A DNA stretch of 25,480 nt from a virus, in IMG/VR virus record IMGVR_UViG_3300020214_000110, positions 1-25,480 of that record. One strand, 5' to 3'. The first letter of the stretch is position 1, and every line of letters starts with the position of its first letter. The position numbers and the translations under genes were made by a program. Under the pieces are notes generated by a model. The model saw nothing but the letters and a program-made list of their open reading frames with translations. It had not been told where the DNA came from and did not search any database. Below, in pieces: positions 1 to 6,507 of the stretch.

Positions 1-9
1 ATGAACCGC

Positions 10-198
10 TCACGTCGAATCGAACTCCAAGAACTGCTCGCACTTGCCGCACGAGCACGGACCTTTGCCGTCCTCGTGCTTGGCTCTCACGCACCCGCAC
101 CGCTCGCAGAGGTCGCCGCCCGAAGCCGCCGAAGGCTCATCGATCTCGACAAGCTCGTCGTCTTCGAGCAGCGACCTCTTACGACGGCGCGAGGTCAC
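10..198 (-). CDS. Small zinc-ribbon protein, function unknown
   Basis: This 62-residue protein starts at a GTG whose last two bases overlap the TGA of the upstream SSB-like gene (GTGA), so its translation is probably coupled to it. A longer in-frame ORF exists, but its extra N-terminus only mirrors the SSB-like gene. The N-terminus is basic and is followed by an acidic stretch. The C-terminal half has cysteines in CERCGC and CSCGKC blocks, a likely metal-binding knuckle. It is the last gene of the recombination operon visible here. Its role is unknown; nucleic-acid or protein binding is an inference from the cysteines. Confidence 0.6.
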   Translation of the reverse strand: MTSRRRKRSLLEDDELVEIDEPSAASGGDLCERCGCVRAKHEDGKGPCSCGKCEQFLEFDST

Positions 199-809
199 CG
201 ACGGGCTCGCCCGTTGCTGGTGCCGGCGCCCTTGGCCCGGCCAGCCGGCGCGCGCCCACGTCCGCGGGGCGCCTCGTCCTCCCCCTCGTCCTCGTCGTCG
301 CTCTGGACGGCGAGCGGCTTGTTCGGGTTGACGAACACGACCTCGGTCGTGGTCTCGCCCGTGTCCTTGCGCTGGGTGAGCTTCGTCCAGCACGTGAACT
401 TCTTGCCCTCCAGAGCGCGGATGAGCGGGTCGAGGTCGTTCTCCGGGTCCTCGAGATCGGTGGGCACGACGTCGAGGTCGACGTCCGCGGCCTCGCAGAG
501 CTGCCGGAGCCGGAGCTTGCTCATGCGAGCGGCGCGCGCCTTCTCGTCACCGAAGAAGACGATCATGGTCGACAGCTCGGCTCCGATCGCCTTCGTGTAC
601 TCGTCGCCGTCCTCCTCGGTGCCCTCGATGCGGATCGGGACGATCAGCATCGGGTAGTGGTCCTCCTTGGTCGGCTGCACCTTGCACTTGCCGCGGGGGA
701 TCGAGACCTTCCACTCGCCCGCGGGGGCGTCGGGCGTGATCTCGTTCACGTCGAACCTGACGCGCTTGTACTCCATCTTCTTCTCGCTGTTCTTGCTGGT
801 CTGAGGCAT
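195..809 (-). CDS. DUF669-like phage single-stranded DNA-binding protein
   Basis: This 204-residue protein has a beta-rich N-terminal two thirds containing WKVSIPRGKC and MLIVPIRIEGTEEDG, followed by LRQLCEAADVD and KKFTCWTKLTQ. An acidic stretch (SDDEDEGEDE) comes next, and the tail is Arg/Gly/Ala-rich. This layout resembles the DUF669 family of phage proteins, which sit beside RecA-like Sak4 or RecB-type nucleases and act as single-strand-binding partners in annealing and recombination. The gene lies 69 bases downstream of a Sak4-like ATPase, which supports the call. An AAGGAA Shine-Dalgarno lies upstream of the ATG. The basic extension after the acidic stretch is unusual, because SSBs normally end in an acidic tip. 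Confidence 0.6.
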   Translation of the reverse strand: MPQTSKNSEKKMEYKRVRFDVNEITPDAPAGEWKVSIPRGKCKVQPTKEDHYPMLIVPIRIEGTEEDGDEYTKAIGAELSTMIVFFGDEKARAARMSKLRLRQLCEAADVDLDVVPTDLEDPENDLDPLIRALEGKKFTCWTKLTQRKDTGETTTEVVFVNPNKPLAVQSDDEDEGEDEAPRGRGRAPAGRAKGAGTSNGRARR

Positions 810-878
810 CGGTCTTCTTTCCTTTGCGTTACTTCAGTCGTTGTTGACTGCCGTAGAACTTTGATCGCGGGCGGCTCG

Positions 879-1631
879 TCAGCGCGCCTTCCCCGCAAGC
901 TGTTTGCTGCTGGCCTTCTTGAACTCCTCGTGCAGCACTCCAACGTCTGCCGCGAGTTCGTGCGTGCCTGGGAGCGATGCGCACGCGGGGCCGTACACGC
1001 CGATCGGGTTGATGAAGAAGCTCCGCTCCCCCTTCACCTTGGTGCTCATCGCCATGAACACGATGTCGCCGTTGAAAGCGCCAGGCGCTTCCTTGCGCGC
1101 AGCACCGCCCAGCAACGGGACGACACCCGGCCCGACCTTGTCGGTTTGCCCGTCGATGAGGCCGCCGCCGGTCTCGATGTAGTGCGAGATCACGTAGACG
1201 TGCGCCTTGAAGTCTTGGAGGCGCAACAGGATGTTGCAGATCCTCTTCTTGTACTCGCGCCAGAAGCGGCGGCCGTCGGGCTCACCTTTCGCGTTTCGCG
1301 TCTGGTCTTCGAGCGCGTTCTCCAGCCAGCTCGCGTAGAGGTTCATGTCGTCCCAGACGACCCACTTGTACGCGCCCTCTTTGCAGCCGCGACGCGCCTC
1401 TTTGAGCGCGTCTTCCATCTGCGCCTCGTCACGCACGATGTCGAACTTGAACTTCGCGCGCCGAGAGGCTTCGAGCAGGCCCGAGTCGCGTCCGCAGTTG
1501 ATCACATAGCCGGGGCCGAACGCCTTCGCGGCTGATGACACGACGGCTGTGCTCTTTCCGATCCGCGGATCCCCCAGGAACCAGACGCGATCGTACGCCT
1601 CGCGCTCAAGCGAGCTCGATTCTCTCGGCAT
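879..1631 (-). CDS. Sak4-like RecA-fold ATPase (phage recombinase)
   Basis: This 250-residue P-loop ATPase has a Walker A motif GDPRIGKST (residues 20-28), a Walker B strand WVVWDD (90-95) and a later strand VYVISHY (about 145-151) that fits a sensor. The size and single-domain layout match phage Sak4/AAA_24 proteins, which load on single-stranded DNA with a phage SSB and promote annealing or strand exchange. The SSB-like gene directly downstream and the PD-(D/E)XK nuclease further upstream complete a plausible recombination module. It has its own predicted promoter about 70 bases upstream, just after a terminator. The ATG at 1631 lacks a strong Shine-Dalgarno. DnaB-like or other RecA-fold ATPases are alternatives. 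Confidence 0.75.
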   Translation of the reverse strand: MPRESSSLEREAYDRVWFLGDPRIGKSTAVVSSAAKAFGPGYVINCGRDSGLLEASRRAKFKFDIVRDEAQMEDALKEARRGCKEGAYKWVVWDDMNLYASWLENALEDQTRNAKGEPDGRRFWREYKKRICNILLRLQDFKAHVYVISHYIETGGGLIDGQTDKVGPGVVPLLGGAARKEAPGAFNGDIVFMAMSTKVKGERSFFINPIGVYGPACASLPGTHELAADVGVLHEEFKKASSKQLAGKAR

Positions 1632-1708
1632 GTTGTCGTCCCGTGTTGTCTTCCCCGCCCGCCGTTGCCTTCGAGTGGCGACGCTTCGACGTTGAGCGAG
1701 GAAAGACG

Positions 1709-1737
1709 ACCCTAGCTTACGGCTCCAACAAGCGCAA
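1709..1737 (-). promoter_or_regulatory. Predicted sigma70-type promoter for the Sak4/SSB operon
   Basis: On the minus strand a TTGCGC (-35) is separated by 17 bases from TAGGGT (-10). The expected start of transcription lies near 1702, giving a leader of about 70 bases before the ATG at 1631. The promoter lies just downstream of a strong terminator, so the two together mark a transcription-unit boundary. This is a motif match only. Confidence 0.5.
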
Positions 1738-1740
1738 GCA

Positions 1741-1781
1741 CAAAAGAGAACCGCAGCCCCCGTCGAAAAGGGCTGCGGTTC
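1741..1781 (-). terminator. Rho-independent terminator
   Basis: A perfect 12-base inverted repeat (GAACCGCAGCCC at 1748-1759 against GGGCTGCGGTTC at 1770-1781) encloses a 10-base loop. Read on the minus strand, the stem is followed by TCTTTTGTG. This suits termination of the transcript arriving from the minus-strand genes upstream (1973 onward). On the plus strand no T run follows the stem. Confidence 0.7.
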
Positions 1782-1972
1782 GGTGAGCGAGGTCGGGGGA
1801 CGACGGTCCGCTCGTGAGAGGAAACATAGCTGCGCACGTGGGGCTTGTCCAGCACGACGAATCGTGGACGAGCCTAAACCACCGCGGATCGAAAGATCCG
1901 AGATGACGAACGCGCATGTTTTCTGCGTGAATCACATCTCCGCGCGAAGAGGCGCAGAGACGATACGAAGCG
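1782..1972. other. Gene-free stretch between two minus-strand units
   Basis: Together with the promoter and terminator this forms a gap of about 340 bases (1632-1972). No convincing coding sequence was found: the short ORFs here lack family motifs. A small inverted repeat (CGGATC, GAAA loop, GATCCG) lies at 1885-1900. The stretch includes locally AT-richer DNA around 1871-1960. It could be an untranslated 3' region of the upstream operon, but no function is evident. Confidence 0.4.
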
Positions 1973-2392
1973 TCACGCCCCACCAGAAAGTGGGCGGGAG
2001 GTGAGCCAGACCTCCGGCAGCTCAAGCGCGCGGGACTCCCACCACTCGACGATCTCGTCCGGCGACCAGCCGGTAAAGTCGACGACGGGGATGGATCGCG
2101 TCGTCGCGTGAGCCGCTTCGAGCTTCATGCCCGGACTCAGCTCGGGACCGACGCACCAGAGCACGTCGCAGCGCTCGATCTGGGCGAAGTCGATGGCGAG
2201 GCCCTTCTCGCGCTTCTCCTCGGACCAGTACCGCGCGAGAGTCATCCACGAGGCGTGCGGCACGATGGGGAGGCGATCAGCCAGCTCGGCCATGAGCTTG
2301 CCGGCCGCTTCGATGTTCGCGGCGCGGAGGACGGGGTCGGGACCGAGCCGATGTGCGATGTAGACATGACAGCGGGGCGTTTCATTCGACAT
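1973..2392 (-). CDS. Nucleoside 2-deoxyribosyltransferase-like protein
   Basis: This 139-residue Rossmann-like protein has the features of the nucleoside 2-deoxyribosyltransferase/DUF4406 superfamily. These are an N-terminal strand HVYIAHRLGPD (9-19), then PIVPHASWMT (42-51), a D68 in the segment before CDVLWCVG (75-82), and SPGMKLE (86-92) supplying the usual catalytic-type glutamate. Family members cleave or exchange N-glycosidic bonds of nucleosides or nucleotides, and phages use them for nucleotide salvage or for hydrolysing nucleotide signals. The last residues (TSRPLSGGA) are encoded by a dispersed palindromic repeat, so the C-terminus is probably a recent addition. The start overlaps the HNH gene stop by 11 bases. 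The substrate is unknown. Confidence 0.65.
   Translation of the reverse strand: MSNETPRCHVYIAHRLGPDPVLRAANIEAAGKLMAELADRLPIVPHASWMTLARYWSEEKREKGLAIDFAQIERCDVLWCVGPELSPGMKLEAAHATTRSIPVVDFTGWSPDEIVEWWESRALELPEVWLTSRPLSGGA
1978..2001 (-). repeat. Copy 1 of a dispersed short palindromic repeat
   Basis: On the minus strand this reads CTCCCGCCCACTTTCTGGTG and continues into GGG. It contains the hairpin CCCAC, TTTCTG loop, GTGGG. It lies inside the last codons of the 2-deoxyribosyltransferase-like gene and encodes the end of its C-terminus (SRPLSGG). The same element occurs at 11664-11719 as an inverted pair, in part at 25091-25103, and at 25453-25480. Confidence 0.75.
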
Positions 2393-3020
2393 GCTTCCAA
2401 CGTCTCCGTTTGGCGATAGCGCAGATGTTCGACTTGGCGAGCCCGAACCTTTCGGACAGCTCGGACAGCGAGGCTCCGGCCGCCCTCTTGCGTCGGATCT
2501 CGCGGACGTCCTCTTCCGTCAAGACGGCGTGCGAGAGCTGCGAGCCGCGTAGAATACGTCTACGTTTCTTGGCGAACATATCGCGCATGTTGTCCGTGTG
2601 CGTGCCCAGGAAGAGGTGCTGCGGGTTCACGCAACCGGGCACGTCGCAACGGTGGCAAACATCCAGACCGTCAAGCACAGGTCCGTGATGTATGAACCAA
2701 GAGTAGCGGTGCGCCAGAACCCCGGACGATGCGAGAGCGCGAGATCGGAAGTGCCCGTACCCGATTCGATCTCTGCTGCCGCGCCAGAGCCAGCATCCGT
2801 CGGGTCGGCGTTCGACGAACTTCCAAAAGCGCAGCTTTTCTCTTTCAGAGATGCGAGCGATTGCGCCTGCGGGATCTAATCGCGCTTCGGCGCGGGCCGT
2901 ACGTATCATCGGCGCCCGCTGAGCGTAACGAGCGGCATCGTAGGCGCGTTTCTTGTCTTTCGCGGCCGGCGCCTTTGATGCGCTCGTCGGGATCTGTCGT
3001 GCCTGCCGCGTTGAGATCAT
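2382..3020 (-). CDS. HNH endonuclease with C-terminal helix-turn-helix
   Basis: This 212-residue protein is a free-standing phage HNH endonuclease (HNH_3 type). GCWLWRG (75-81) and GYGHF (87-91) precede AHRYSW (H104). The core CHRCDVPGCVNPQHLFLGT (122-140) carries the paired Cys/His zinc ligands and the Asn and His residues of the nuclease site, and N144 follows. Residues about 168-210 (LTEEDVREIRRKRAAG, LSELSERFGLAKSNICAI, RRRWKHV) form a helix-turn-helix that would give target specificity. The start ATG overlaps the upstream stop (ATGA), which is preferred over an ATG nine codons earlier. Such genes are mobile within phage genomes; no intron is visible, so it appears to be a homing-type insertion. 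Confidence 0.9.
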   Translation of the reverse strand: MISTRQARQIPTSASKAPAAKDKKRAYDAARYAQRAPMIRTARAEARLDPAGAIARISEREKLRFWKFVERRPDGCWLWRGSRDRIGYGHFRSRALASSGVLAHRYSWFIHHGPVLDGLDVCHRCDVPGCVNPQHLFLGTHTDNMRDMFAKKRRRILRGSQLSHAVLTEEDVREIRRKRAAGASLSELSERFGLAKSNICAIAKRRRWKHVE

Positions 3021-3235
3021 TCGAGCCCTTCCTTCCGAGCGAACCATCCCTGCACGACGAGCGTGCCCTCGCCCCCGAGTTCGTACACCTCGCTGTCGTC
3101 GTGGATCACGCTCTTCGGGATCCAGTGCTCATCGCCGTCTTCCAGGCGCACCAGCAGGGCGCGATCCGTCTCGCGGATGCACTCGACGCCCTCTTGCCGC
3201 CACGGCGGATCGTCCTCGTCTCTGTAGCCTCTCAT
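3017..3235 (-). CDS. Small conserved phage protein, function unknown
   Basis: This 72-residue acidic protein contains ALLVRLEDGDEHWIPKSVI, SEVYELGGEG and LVVQGWFARKEGL. That WIPKSxI/SEV/WFAxxxGL pattern is, from memory, common in small phage proteins of unknown role. Both ends are coupled: its ATG overlaps the preceding TGA and its TGA overlaps the HNH start (ATGA at both junctions). No catalytic motif or membrane segment was seen. Confidence 0.7.
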   Translation of the reverse strand: MRGYRDEDDPPWRQEGVECIRETDRALLVRLEDGDEHWIPKSVIHDDSEVYELGGEGTLVVQGWFARKEGLE

Positions 3236-3510
3236 GCGCTTCCTACCTTTCCCTTTCCGAAGATCCTCTCGTAGCCCTCGCAGTACGACCGGGTCGCGAC
3301 CTGCGCTGGCCCGTGCCGGTAGAGCACCGACACGGGCTGCCAGCCGTCGGCGTCGGGGGCGCCCGCGTCGATGACCTCGGAGCCCTCGACGAGGGGCGTC
3401 CCGTCGCCAGGCTGCGAGGCGACGACGAAGCGCTCGGTGCCGTCGCGCTCCAGCACGGCGACGCGCTTGCCGGGGGCGATCTCACGCCCGAAGCGGATCC
3501 GGCCGCTCAT
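3232..3510 (-). CDS. Hypothetical protein
   Basis: This 92-residue protein has no recognised family. The start MSGRIRF was chosen because its ATG overlaps the stop of the upstream gene (ATGA); the longer in-frame ORF would read through that gene. It contains GKRVAVLERDGTERFVVASQ, which looks like a small beta barrel or sheet, and a C-terminal YCEGYERIFG helix. It is part of a chain of four genes joined by 4-base overlaps. Confidence 0.6.
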   Translation of the reverse strand: MSGRIRFGREIAPGKRVAVLERDGTERFVVASQPGDGTPLVEGSEVIDAGAPDADGWQPVSVLYRHGPAQVATRSYCEGYERIFGKGKVGSA

Positions 3511-3746
3511 GCGCCCCGCCTCGTCGCTTCCGCGACCTTCTCGCGCGCGACCGGCTCGGCGAGCACCAGGGCCGCCTTGAGCTTCTCGTGGTCGATGTAG
3601 CCGGCGGCGACGAGGGCCGAGAGGCACAGCGCGAGGTCGGCCTCGGCGCCGGGCGCGCAGGCGACCTGGGCGATCAGCATGTTGCCGGCGCGCACGTCCG
3701 AGTCGGCGTAGCGCGGTGTTCGGTGGAGGTAGAACTGCTTCGTCAC
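3507..3746 (-). CDS. Hypothetical protein
   Basis: This 79-residue protein starts at a GTG overlapping the upstream TGA (GTGA). It contains VTKQFYLHRTPRYADSD and a helical second half with ALCLSALVAAGYIDHEKLKAAL. No known motif was found. Translation is coupled on both sides. A longer ORF upstream of the GTG would overlap the small membrane-protein gene entirely and is not supported. Confidence 0.55.
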   Translation of the reverse strand: MTKQFYLHRTPRYADSDVRAGNMLIAQVACAPGAEADLALCLSALVAAGYIDHEKLKAALVLAEPVAREKVAEATRRGA

Positions 3747-4009
3747 GAGTCCGTCCTTCTTGTCGGAGCGCCGGCTTCGCGCCGCATATCGGCGGCGTAC
3801 TCTTTCACCTCGGAGACGAACAGCTCGTCGTTCAGGTGGTAGAGCCACTGCGCGATGAAGGCGATGACGGGGGACGCTACTCGCCCCTGCACGAAGTGGA
3901 TCCCGTTACGGATCCGATCTCGCTCGACTCTGATGCCCTCCCTGCGCCCGAACCAGTACGCGACGAGAGCTGCGGCGACCGCCATCGTGATGCTGAGCAC
4001 GTTCATCAC
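3743..4009 (-). CDS. Small single-pass membrane protein
   Basis: This 88-residue protein has a hydrophobic N-terminal segment (LSITMAVAAALVAYWFG, residues about 5-21) followed by a charged region (RREGIRVERDRIR). It is therefore probably an N-in or N-out anchored membrane protein with a soluble tail. It starts at GTG (GTGA overlap with the nuclease stop) or at the ATG immediately after. Its position directly behind the nuclease does not reveal a role. No holin or Rz signature was found, although a small anchored lysis or exclusion protein cannot be excluded. Confidence 0.6.
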   Translation of the reverse strand: MMNVLSITMAVAAALVAYWFGRREGIRVERDRIRNGIHFVQGRVASPVIAFIAQWLYHLNDELFVSEVKEYAADMRREAGAPTRRTDS

Positions 4010-5172
4010 TTCTCCGCGACGAGCTTCTCGCGCGTCGCTTCCTTGAGCGCGCCCTTCGCGCGGAGCTTCTTGAGTTCCTTCTCGCCCGCGACCGCCCCGA
4101 GCGCCTCGATGACGCTCTTCTTCGAGAGGGTCTCGAACGTCTCCGTCCTAATCGCGAGCACCTTCCCGTCGCTGGTCTCGATGATCTTCCCGGCACGCAC
4201 GAGGTTCTTGATCTCCTCGGAGCCGGCCTTGTCGAGCACCCGGAAGCGCTTGAGCAGCTCGTAGAGCACCGCCGCCCTTTCCTCGACCGAGGCGAGTGCG
4301 GTGCTCTCGCCGGCCGGGACGAGAGCGGCCCCGTCGGCGACGATGAGCTTGTTCGCCCCTTCGACGAGCGCGGCCGTGCTCTCGGCGAGGAGGTCCGCGG
4401 TGCGCGCTGGGCAGCCGTCGCGCGCCGGGCACCACTTGCAGTGGTCACCGGGGCGCATGAAGCCCGAGCCGACGCGCGCGAACGCCGCGTGCAGCGCCTT
4501 GGCGTGCCGGTGCTGCTCCTGCTTCTCGTACGGCTCCGCGTACACGATCGGCAGGCCGCGGCGGTCGGCGTGGAAGATCCCGACCTCGACAGCCTCGCCG
4601 CGATCGGAGGCGACGAGCCCGAGCGTCCGCATCTGCGGGAGCGTGGCCGGCTGAGCGAACCCGATGTCGAGGCCGCCCGTCTTGTGGTCGATGACGACCG
4701 CCCGGGTCTTGTTCGTGTTCCGGGCGATGAGATCGACGGTCCCGGGCAGCTCTCCAGCCTCGACCTCGTAGCGGTGCTCCTCGTCGTGAGGCGGGATCTC
4801 GCGGGACCTCCAGCCGTCCTTCTCCGGCTTGACCGCGTAGGACCGCTCGATCTCATCGACCTTGAGCCCCTCTCGGTCGAGCCACTTGCGGAGCACCGTC
4901 ATGCTGCTCTTCACATGCCCAGCGAGTTCGGCTGCGGCGTGGGCAACTCCGTACTGCTTGGCGGCCTTGTGGACGACCTTGGAGTAGCGGTCCACGGAGC
5001 GCTCGAGGGGCTGCTTCGCGGGCGCGAGGCACGTAGCGGTTACGAGATGGAACGCCGATCCGTAGTTCGCCGCCTCCCCGCTGGAGCTCGATTCGGTCTC
5101 GAGTTCGGGGTCGAACGGGCGCGGGCAGGCGAGCAGTAGCGAAGTTCTGGACGCAGACGGTTGCAGACTCAT
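4006..5172 (-). CDS. PD-(D/E)XK exonuclease, RecB/Cas4-like, probable Fe-S cluster
   Basis: This 388-residue nuclease has the RecB/AddB-type core. GSAFH (38-42) is the GxxxH helix, GTVDLIA (144-150) supplies D147, and VVIDHKTG (159-166) supplies D162 and K164, with Q180 on the next helix. C16 near the N-terminus plus CKWCPARDGC (C245, C248, C254) form the four-cysteine set seen in Cas4/AddB nucleases that hold a [4Fe-4S] cluster. The C-terminal about 130 residues are helical and Lys/Glu-rich. With Sak4 and the SSB-like protein it probably resects DNA ends for phage recombination. A GAGGGAG Shine-Dalgarno precedes the ATG. Confidence 0.85.
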   Translation of the reverse strand: MSLQPSASRTSLLLACPRPFDPELETESSSSGEAANYGSAFHLVTATCLAPAKQPLERSVDRYSKVVHKAAKQYGVAHAAAELAGHVKSSMTVLRKWLDREGLKVDEIERSYAVKPEKDGWRSREIPPHDEEHRYEVEAGELPGTVDLIARNTNKTRAVVIDHKTGGLDIGFAQPATLPQMRTLGLVASDRGEAVEVGIFHADRRGLPIVYAEPYEKQEQHRHAKALHAAFARVGSGFMRPGDHCKWCPARDGCPARTADLLAESTAALVEGANKLIVADGAALVPAGESTALASVEERAAVLYELLKRFRVLDKAGSEEIKNLVRAGKIIETSDGKVLAIRTETFETLSKKSVIEALGAVAGEKELKKLRAKGALKEATREKLVAEK

Positions 5173-5251
5173 GCGGTTTCTCCCTCTGTTCAGACTGTGG
5201 CCCCGGCGGCTCGGGGGAGAGCCCCCCGAGCAGCCGGAGCTGCGGGCGGTT

Positions 5252-5419
5252 CTACTCGGCGGCCACGACGTACGAGGCGCCCTGCGGGGCGAGCGCGTAC
5301 GGGATGGGCGCGTCGGGATCGACGGGGGTCGAGAGCACGTACGGGATGGGCGCGTCGAGGTCGAGCGCCAGGCGGGGCTTGCGGGTCTGGGCGGGCTTGG
5401 TTGAGCGGGCGTGTTTCAT
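5252..5419 (-). CDS. Small repeat-containing protein
   Basis: This 55-residue protein begins MKHARSTKPAQ with a GAAGGAG Shine-Dalgarno upstream. Its body consists of two near-identical units (DLDAPIPYVL and DPDAPIPYAL) followed by a short tail ending YVVAAE. The repetition is also visible in DNA as a 20-base direct repeat. No known fold was recognised; it is probably unstructured. It lies upstream of and co-directional with the nuclease gene. Confidence 0.55.
   Translation of the reverse strand: MKHARSTKPAQTRKPRLALDLDAPIPYVLSTPVDPDAPIPYALAPQGASYVVAAE
5296..5357. repeat. 20-base direct repeat inside a small gene
   Basis: The sequence CGTACGGGATGGGCGCGTCG occurs at 5296-5315 and again at 5338-5357, 42 bases (14 codons) apart. 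It encodes the duplicated DAPIPY unit of the overlapping small protein. The near-perfect DNA identity points to a recent internal duplication. Confidence 0.8.
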
Positions 5420-5476
5420 GTTGTGCGGGCTCCTTCGCTGCTGCGGTTTTTCGACGATCAAGGTCAAGCAGATGAT

Positions 5477-5998
5477 TCAAGAGGTTCTTGTTGTCTTGCC
5501 GCTCGTGAGGTCCGTCAACTTGGTCTGAACCAGAGCGTCGAACGCCGCGAGCTTGGCGTCCTTCTGGGCACGGAACCCGCGATCAGCGGATACGGCGTAG
5601 TCGGTCCCGTCACGCTGGATTCGGAAACGCCACCCAGCCCCCCTCTGGAATACGACGATGTTGTAGCCATCCGTGTTGATGTAGTCGTTGCCGTTACGCG
5701 AGGTGCGCCACGCGCGCGTTAGCCAGTTCTTGCGACGGGCGTTCACGTTGTGCATCCAACGCTCACGTTCTTGCGCGTTGACGTAGTCGTTCTCCATGTG
5801 CCCGGCACAGATGCAACCGCACCCGAGCGCCTTCGGGTAATCGGGATGCTCCATGTAGTGCACGTAGCGGATCACCATCACTTCGCACATCTCGCATGTA
5901 CGTGACGGCTCGCCCAGATCCTCGATGCCGACGCACTGCCACCCCTTGTGCGGGATACCTCTCTGCGCCCACTTTCCGGTGCCTACCGTCTCGCTCAT
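5477..5998 (-). CDS. Conserved phage protein with cysteine/histidine zinc-binding motifs
   Basis: This 173-residue protein starts MSETVGTGKW. It contains IEDLGEPSRTCEMCE, IRYVHYMEHPDYP, LGCGCICAGHME and later RKNWLTRAWRTSRNGNDYINT and YNIVVFQRG. From memory this is the layout of a conserved protein found in many phages and some bacteria, with unknown function. The CxxC and CxCxC...H residues suggest a bound metal. The C-terminal AKLAAFDAL helix follows a small beta sheet. An alternative ATG at 6031 would overlap the upstream gene by 22 bases and lacks a ribosome-binding site. Confidence 0.75.
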   Translation of the reverse strand: MSETVGTGKWAQRGIPHKGWQCVGIEDLGEPSRTCEMCEVMVIRYVHYMEHPDYPKALGCGCICAGHMENDYVNAQERERWMHNVNARRKNWLTRAWRTSRNGNDYINTDGYNIVVFQRGAGWRFRIQRDGTDYAVSADRGFRAQKDAKLAAFDALVQTKLTDLTSGKTTRTS

Positions 5999-6009
5999 CG
6001 ACGCCCCAC

Positions 6010-6429
6010 TTACTCGCGGCACTTGGGGCACGTGCTCAGCGCATCGTGGCCGTGCTCATGCCTGAACGCGAGGCGTTCGGGCGTCGTACCTAGCGTTCGC
6101 ACCTCCTCAAGCACGCCGAGCTGAAAGAGCGGCATGAGCGCTAGCCGCAACGCCATGAGATCGGCGCGGCCGGAGACGATCACGAACTCCCAGCTCTCAG
6201 CGCCGAGATCCAGCTCAACGATGAAGTCGGCATCCCCGCGCGTGTAGACGCACCCGTTAGTGTAGGGCACGCCTTCGCCCCCGTACTCCTCGATCAGATG
6301 CCAGCCTGCGGCTTCAAGCGCCGCGCAATCCCAGACTTTATCGGCAGCGGGCTGCGGGAGCCCGAGCGCGTCTTCCATGCTTTCGACGTCGGTGAACCCG
6401 TTCGCTTGCGTGTATCTGACTGCTTTCAT
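6010..6429 (-). CDS. Hypothetical protein with C-terminal CxxC
   Basis: This 139-residue protein has a good AAGGAG Shine-Dalgarno about 11 bases before its ATG. It includes WHLIEEYGGEGVPYTNG, a beta-rich DADFIVELDLGAESWEFVIV segment, a helical MALRLALMPLFQLGVL stretch, and ends in CPKC. No family was recognised. It is separated by 11 bases from the following zinc-binding conserved gene, so the two are probably cotranscribed. Confidence 0.6.
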   Translation of the reverse strand: MKAVRYTQANGFTDVESMEDALGLPQPAADKVWDCAALEAAGWHLIEEYGGEGVPYTNGCVYTRGDADFIVELDLGAESWEFVIVSGRADLMALRLALMPLFQLGVLEEVRTLGTTPERLAFRHEHGHDALSTCPKCRE

Positions 6430-6507
6430 TGATGTTCTCGGCTCCTTTTCATCGTTGCTTCCTCCAAACCGCCAATGAAGATTCGGGATGAGGACCCCCC
6501 CTACAGA

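Noticed and set aside
657-1535. Long plus-strand ORF of 292 codons opposite the Sak4 and SSB-like genes
   Set aside because: It is antisense to two well-supported genes, has the Arg/Leu/Val-rich composition of a GC-rich shadow frame, and no motif.
1783-2004. Small plus-strand ORF in the intergenic region
   Set aside because: No ribosome-binding site or motif, and its 3' end is the reverse complement of a repeat inside a minus-strand gene.
3906-4856. Minus-strand ORF of 316 codons overlapping the nuclease gene in another frame
   Set aside because: The product is almost entirely Ser/Arg/Thr, typical of an out-of-frame reading of GC-rich DNA.
5961-5990. GCGCCCACTTTCCGGTGCC, resembling the palindromic repeat
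   Set aside because: It lacks the GGTGGG right arm and lies in the N-terminal codons of a conserved protein; the similarity is probably chance.
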